26,999 nucleotides of DNA from Bacteroidales bacterium (lineage in GTDB: Bacteria; Bacteroidota; Bacteroidia; Bacteroidales; F082): positions 1 through 26,999 of the forward strand of contig JALNZT010000047.1 of the NCBI GenBank assembly GCA_023229135.1, read 5' to 3'. Under the pieces are notes generated by a model that saw only the letters and a program-made list of their open reading frames with translations, made no database searches and was not told the origin of the DNA. The stretch's first letter is position 1, and every line of letters begins with the position of its first letter. Position numbers and translations under genes: made by a program. This document shows, piece after piece, positions 26,128 to 26,999 of this stretch.

Positions 26128-26494
26128 CACTAATATTTTCCTCAAAAATACGACTTTTTTGATGTTGAGGGGTTTTGCCATTAAAATGTGCTTACATGAT
26201 TTTGTACTATCCACAAAATAAGATTTTAATTCTCAGCTTAGTAAGGGTACGACTTTTCAGCAAAGCCAGTCAGGGTGCGACTGTCCAGCATCGTTTTAGA
26301 GTTGAGCCCTGACTTCATGTCCTGCCAGACTTAAAAAGTCAACCACATTAGTGTATAGAGCTTTATTCTCTGATTGATTATGGGACAGAATATTCACGCT
26401 TTCATGCGCTAAAATGAAATTGTCATGAAAGCGTTTTATGCCTAAAAATAGTTTTATTGCGACCGATAAAAACCTTATTTTTTTTGTTTTTTTC
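26128..26494. other. Spacer with two inverted repeats
   Basis: It holds an AGTCAGGG-type hairpin at 26268-26314 (right arm AGTTGAGCCCTGACT, decayed). It also holds a perfect 10 bp inverted repeat, CGCTTTCATG (26397-26406) with CATGAAAGCG (26424-26433). No gene seen. Confidence 0.6.
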
Positions 26495-26845
26495 TTATTC
26501 TATAGCCTCAATTAGGCGGTCAATCTGTATTTTATTTTTGGGGAGGTAATTTATAGCTATATCCCAAATTATCTAGTAATCAAGCCCGAAGTATTCATGA
26601 GAAACCCTGTTCCTCAGATAATACATTTCTCTCCAAGGTATATCAGGCTGCATTTCTTTGATTTTTTCATCCAAATTTTTTGAAGCTTCGCCAATTACTT
26701 CAAAATTACGGATAACAGCGTCAACTGTTTTGTAGTCTTTTTTAAAATGAGCGAAGTCGTAACCTTCAATATATTCAGCAATCCGATTCATGGCTGTCTG
26801 AATATCCAAAAGGAACATTTTGTTGCCGCGTTCTGATTTGTTCAT
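26495..26845 (-). pseudogene. HepT-like (DUF86) toxin gene with an in-frame amber codon
   Basis: The open frame ends after 90 residues at TAG (26573-26575), just past the family's RX4HXY motif (R78, H83, Y85 in RNRVSHEYFG). Read past the TAG, the same frame continues IIWDIAINYLPKNKIQID and RLIEAIE to TAA at 26495. That is what HepT proteins normally have at this place and restores the usual length of about 115 residues. HepT toxins act with an MntA nucleotidyltransferase antitoxin, usually encoded just upstream. Here only about 35 bp separate the start from a transposase end, and no MntA gene is seen. A nonsense mutation in an orphaned toxin is the simplest reading. The 90-residue product keeps the catalytic motif and might still be made. 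Confidence 0.82.
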
Positions 26846-26881
26846 GCTAAACGAACTTAACCTGATTTAAAATTTTAGGGT

Positions 26882-26999
26882 CTATGTGAAAGTGTGTGGA
26901 AAATTGAATTTTAACTTACCAGCGATAAAGTATATCATATTGATAAAATTGTTAATATTTCGGTATCCTCTGGCTCTTCGTTTTGCTAATTGAATTTTG
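26882..26999 (-). CDS. C-terminal end of a probable ISL3-type transposase (cut by the window edge)
   Basis: On the minus strand, from the window edge to TAG at 26882, the frame reads KIQLAKRRARGYRNINNF and INMIYFIAGKLKFNFPHTFT. The RRARGYRN..NFINMIYF pattern resembles the C-terminus of ISL3-like transposases in Bacteroidota. The rest of the element lies outside the window. I cannot see a confirmed terminal inverted repeat in the 35 bp before the HepT-like gene. Confidence 0.55.
   Translation of the reverse strand, partial: KIQLAKRRARGYRNINNFINMIYFIAGKLKFNFPHTFT

Overview
The window looks like chromosomal DNA from a member of the Bacteroidota (Bacteroidia-like). Three very large secreted proteins carry signal peptides ending in WGQ and C-terminal type IX secretion system (T9SS) sorting domains. 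FN3, cleaved-adhesin and endonuclease I modules are typical of that phylum, and a few TAnnTTTG-type promoter boxes can be seen. I cannot name the species. Every gene I can support lies on the minus strand, so the text below reads from high to low coordinates within each operon.

Layout. Positions 1-1078 are a seven-copy tandem array of a 167-179 bp unit with two hairpins per unit. Positions 1247-7451, 8705-14491 and 20122-23074 hold three units of the same design: a giant T9SS-exported protein (1967, 1444 and 898 residues) is followed after 11-37 bp by a tiny protein of 78-87 residues. Each tiny protein has a signal peptide, a Pro/Gly-rich stretch, a PIGGG motif, one membrane helix and a basic tail. 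A rho-independent terminator comes next, and then a hairpin repeat built on AGTCAGGGTGCGACT. The second unit also has an endonuclease I gene upstream of the giant gene. A degenerate GIY-YIG-like small protein lies between units 1 and 2. The giant proteins differ at their N-termini but share a C-terminal module of about 400 residues ending in the sorting domain.

Positions 14492-20121 and 23075-25220 are almost gene-free and packed with repeats. They hold eight paired GGGCTAAAGCCC / CCCCGGCCTGAAGGCCGGGG palindromes, a 520 bp composite repeat present three times (each with a 97 bp inverted-repeat element), a 370 bp tandem duplication, an eight-unit 55 bp hairpin array and a 136 bp direct repeat. 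A DUF4160/DUF2442 gene pair sits inside the first repeat block.

Positions 25221-26999 are a small defence or toxin-antitoxin island in decay. A DUF433/DUF5615 (PIN-like) pair is intact. Directly upstream is an antitoxin-like gene whose partner PIN toxin is cut to 39 residues. Beyond that is a HepT-like (DUF86) toxin gene interrupted by an in-frame amber codon, and then the C-terminal end of a probable ISL3-type transposase.

The most interesting theme is the repeated pairing of a T9SS giant protein with a short sortase-substrate-like membrane peptide. The near-identity of the 3' ends of units 1 and 2 points to recent duplication or gene conversion.
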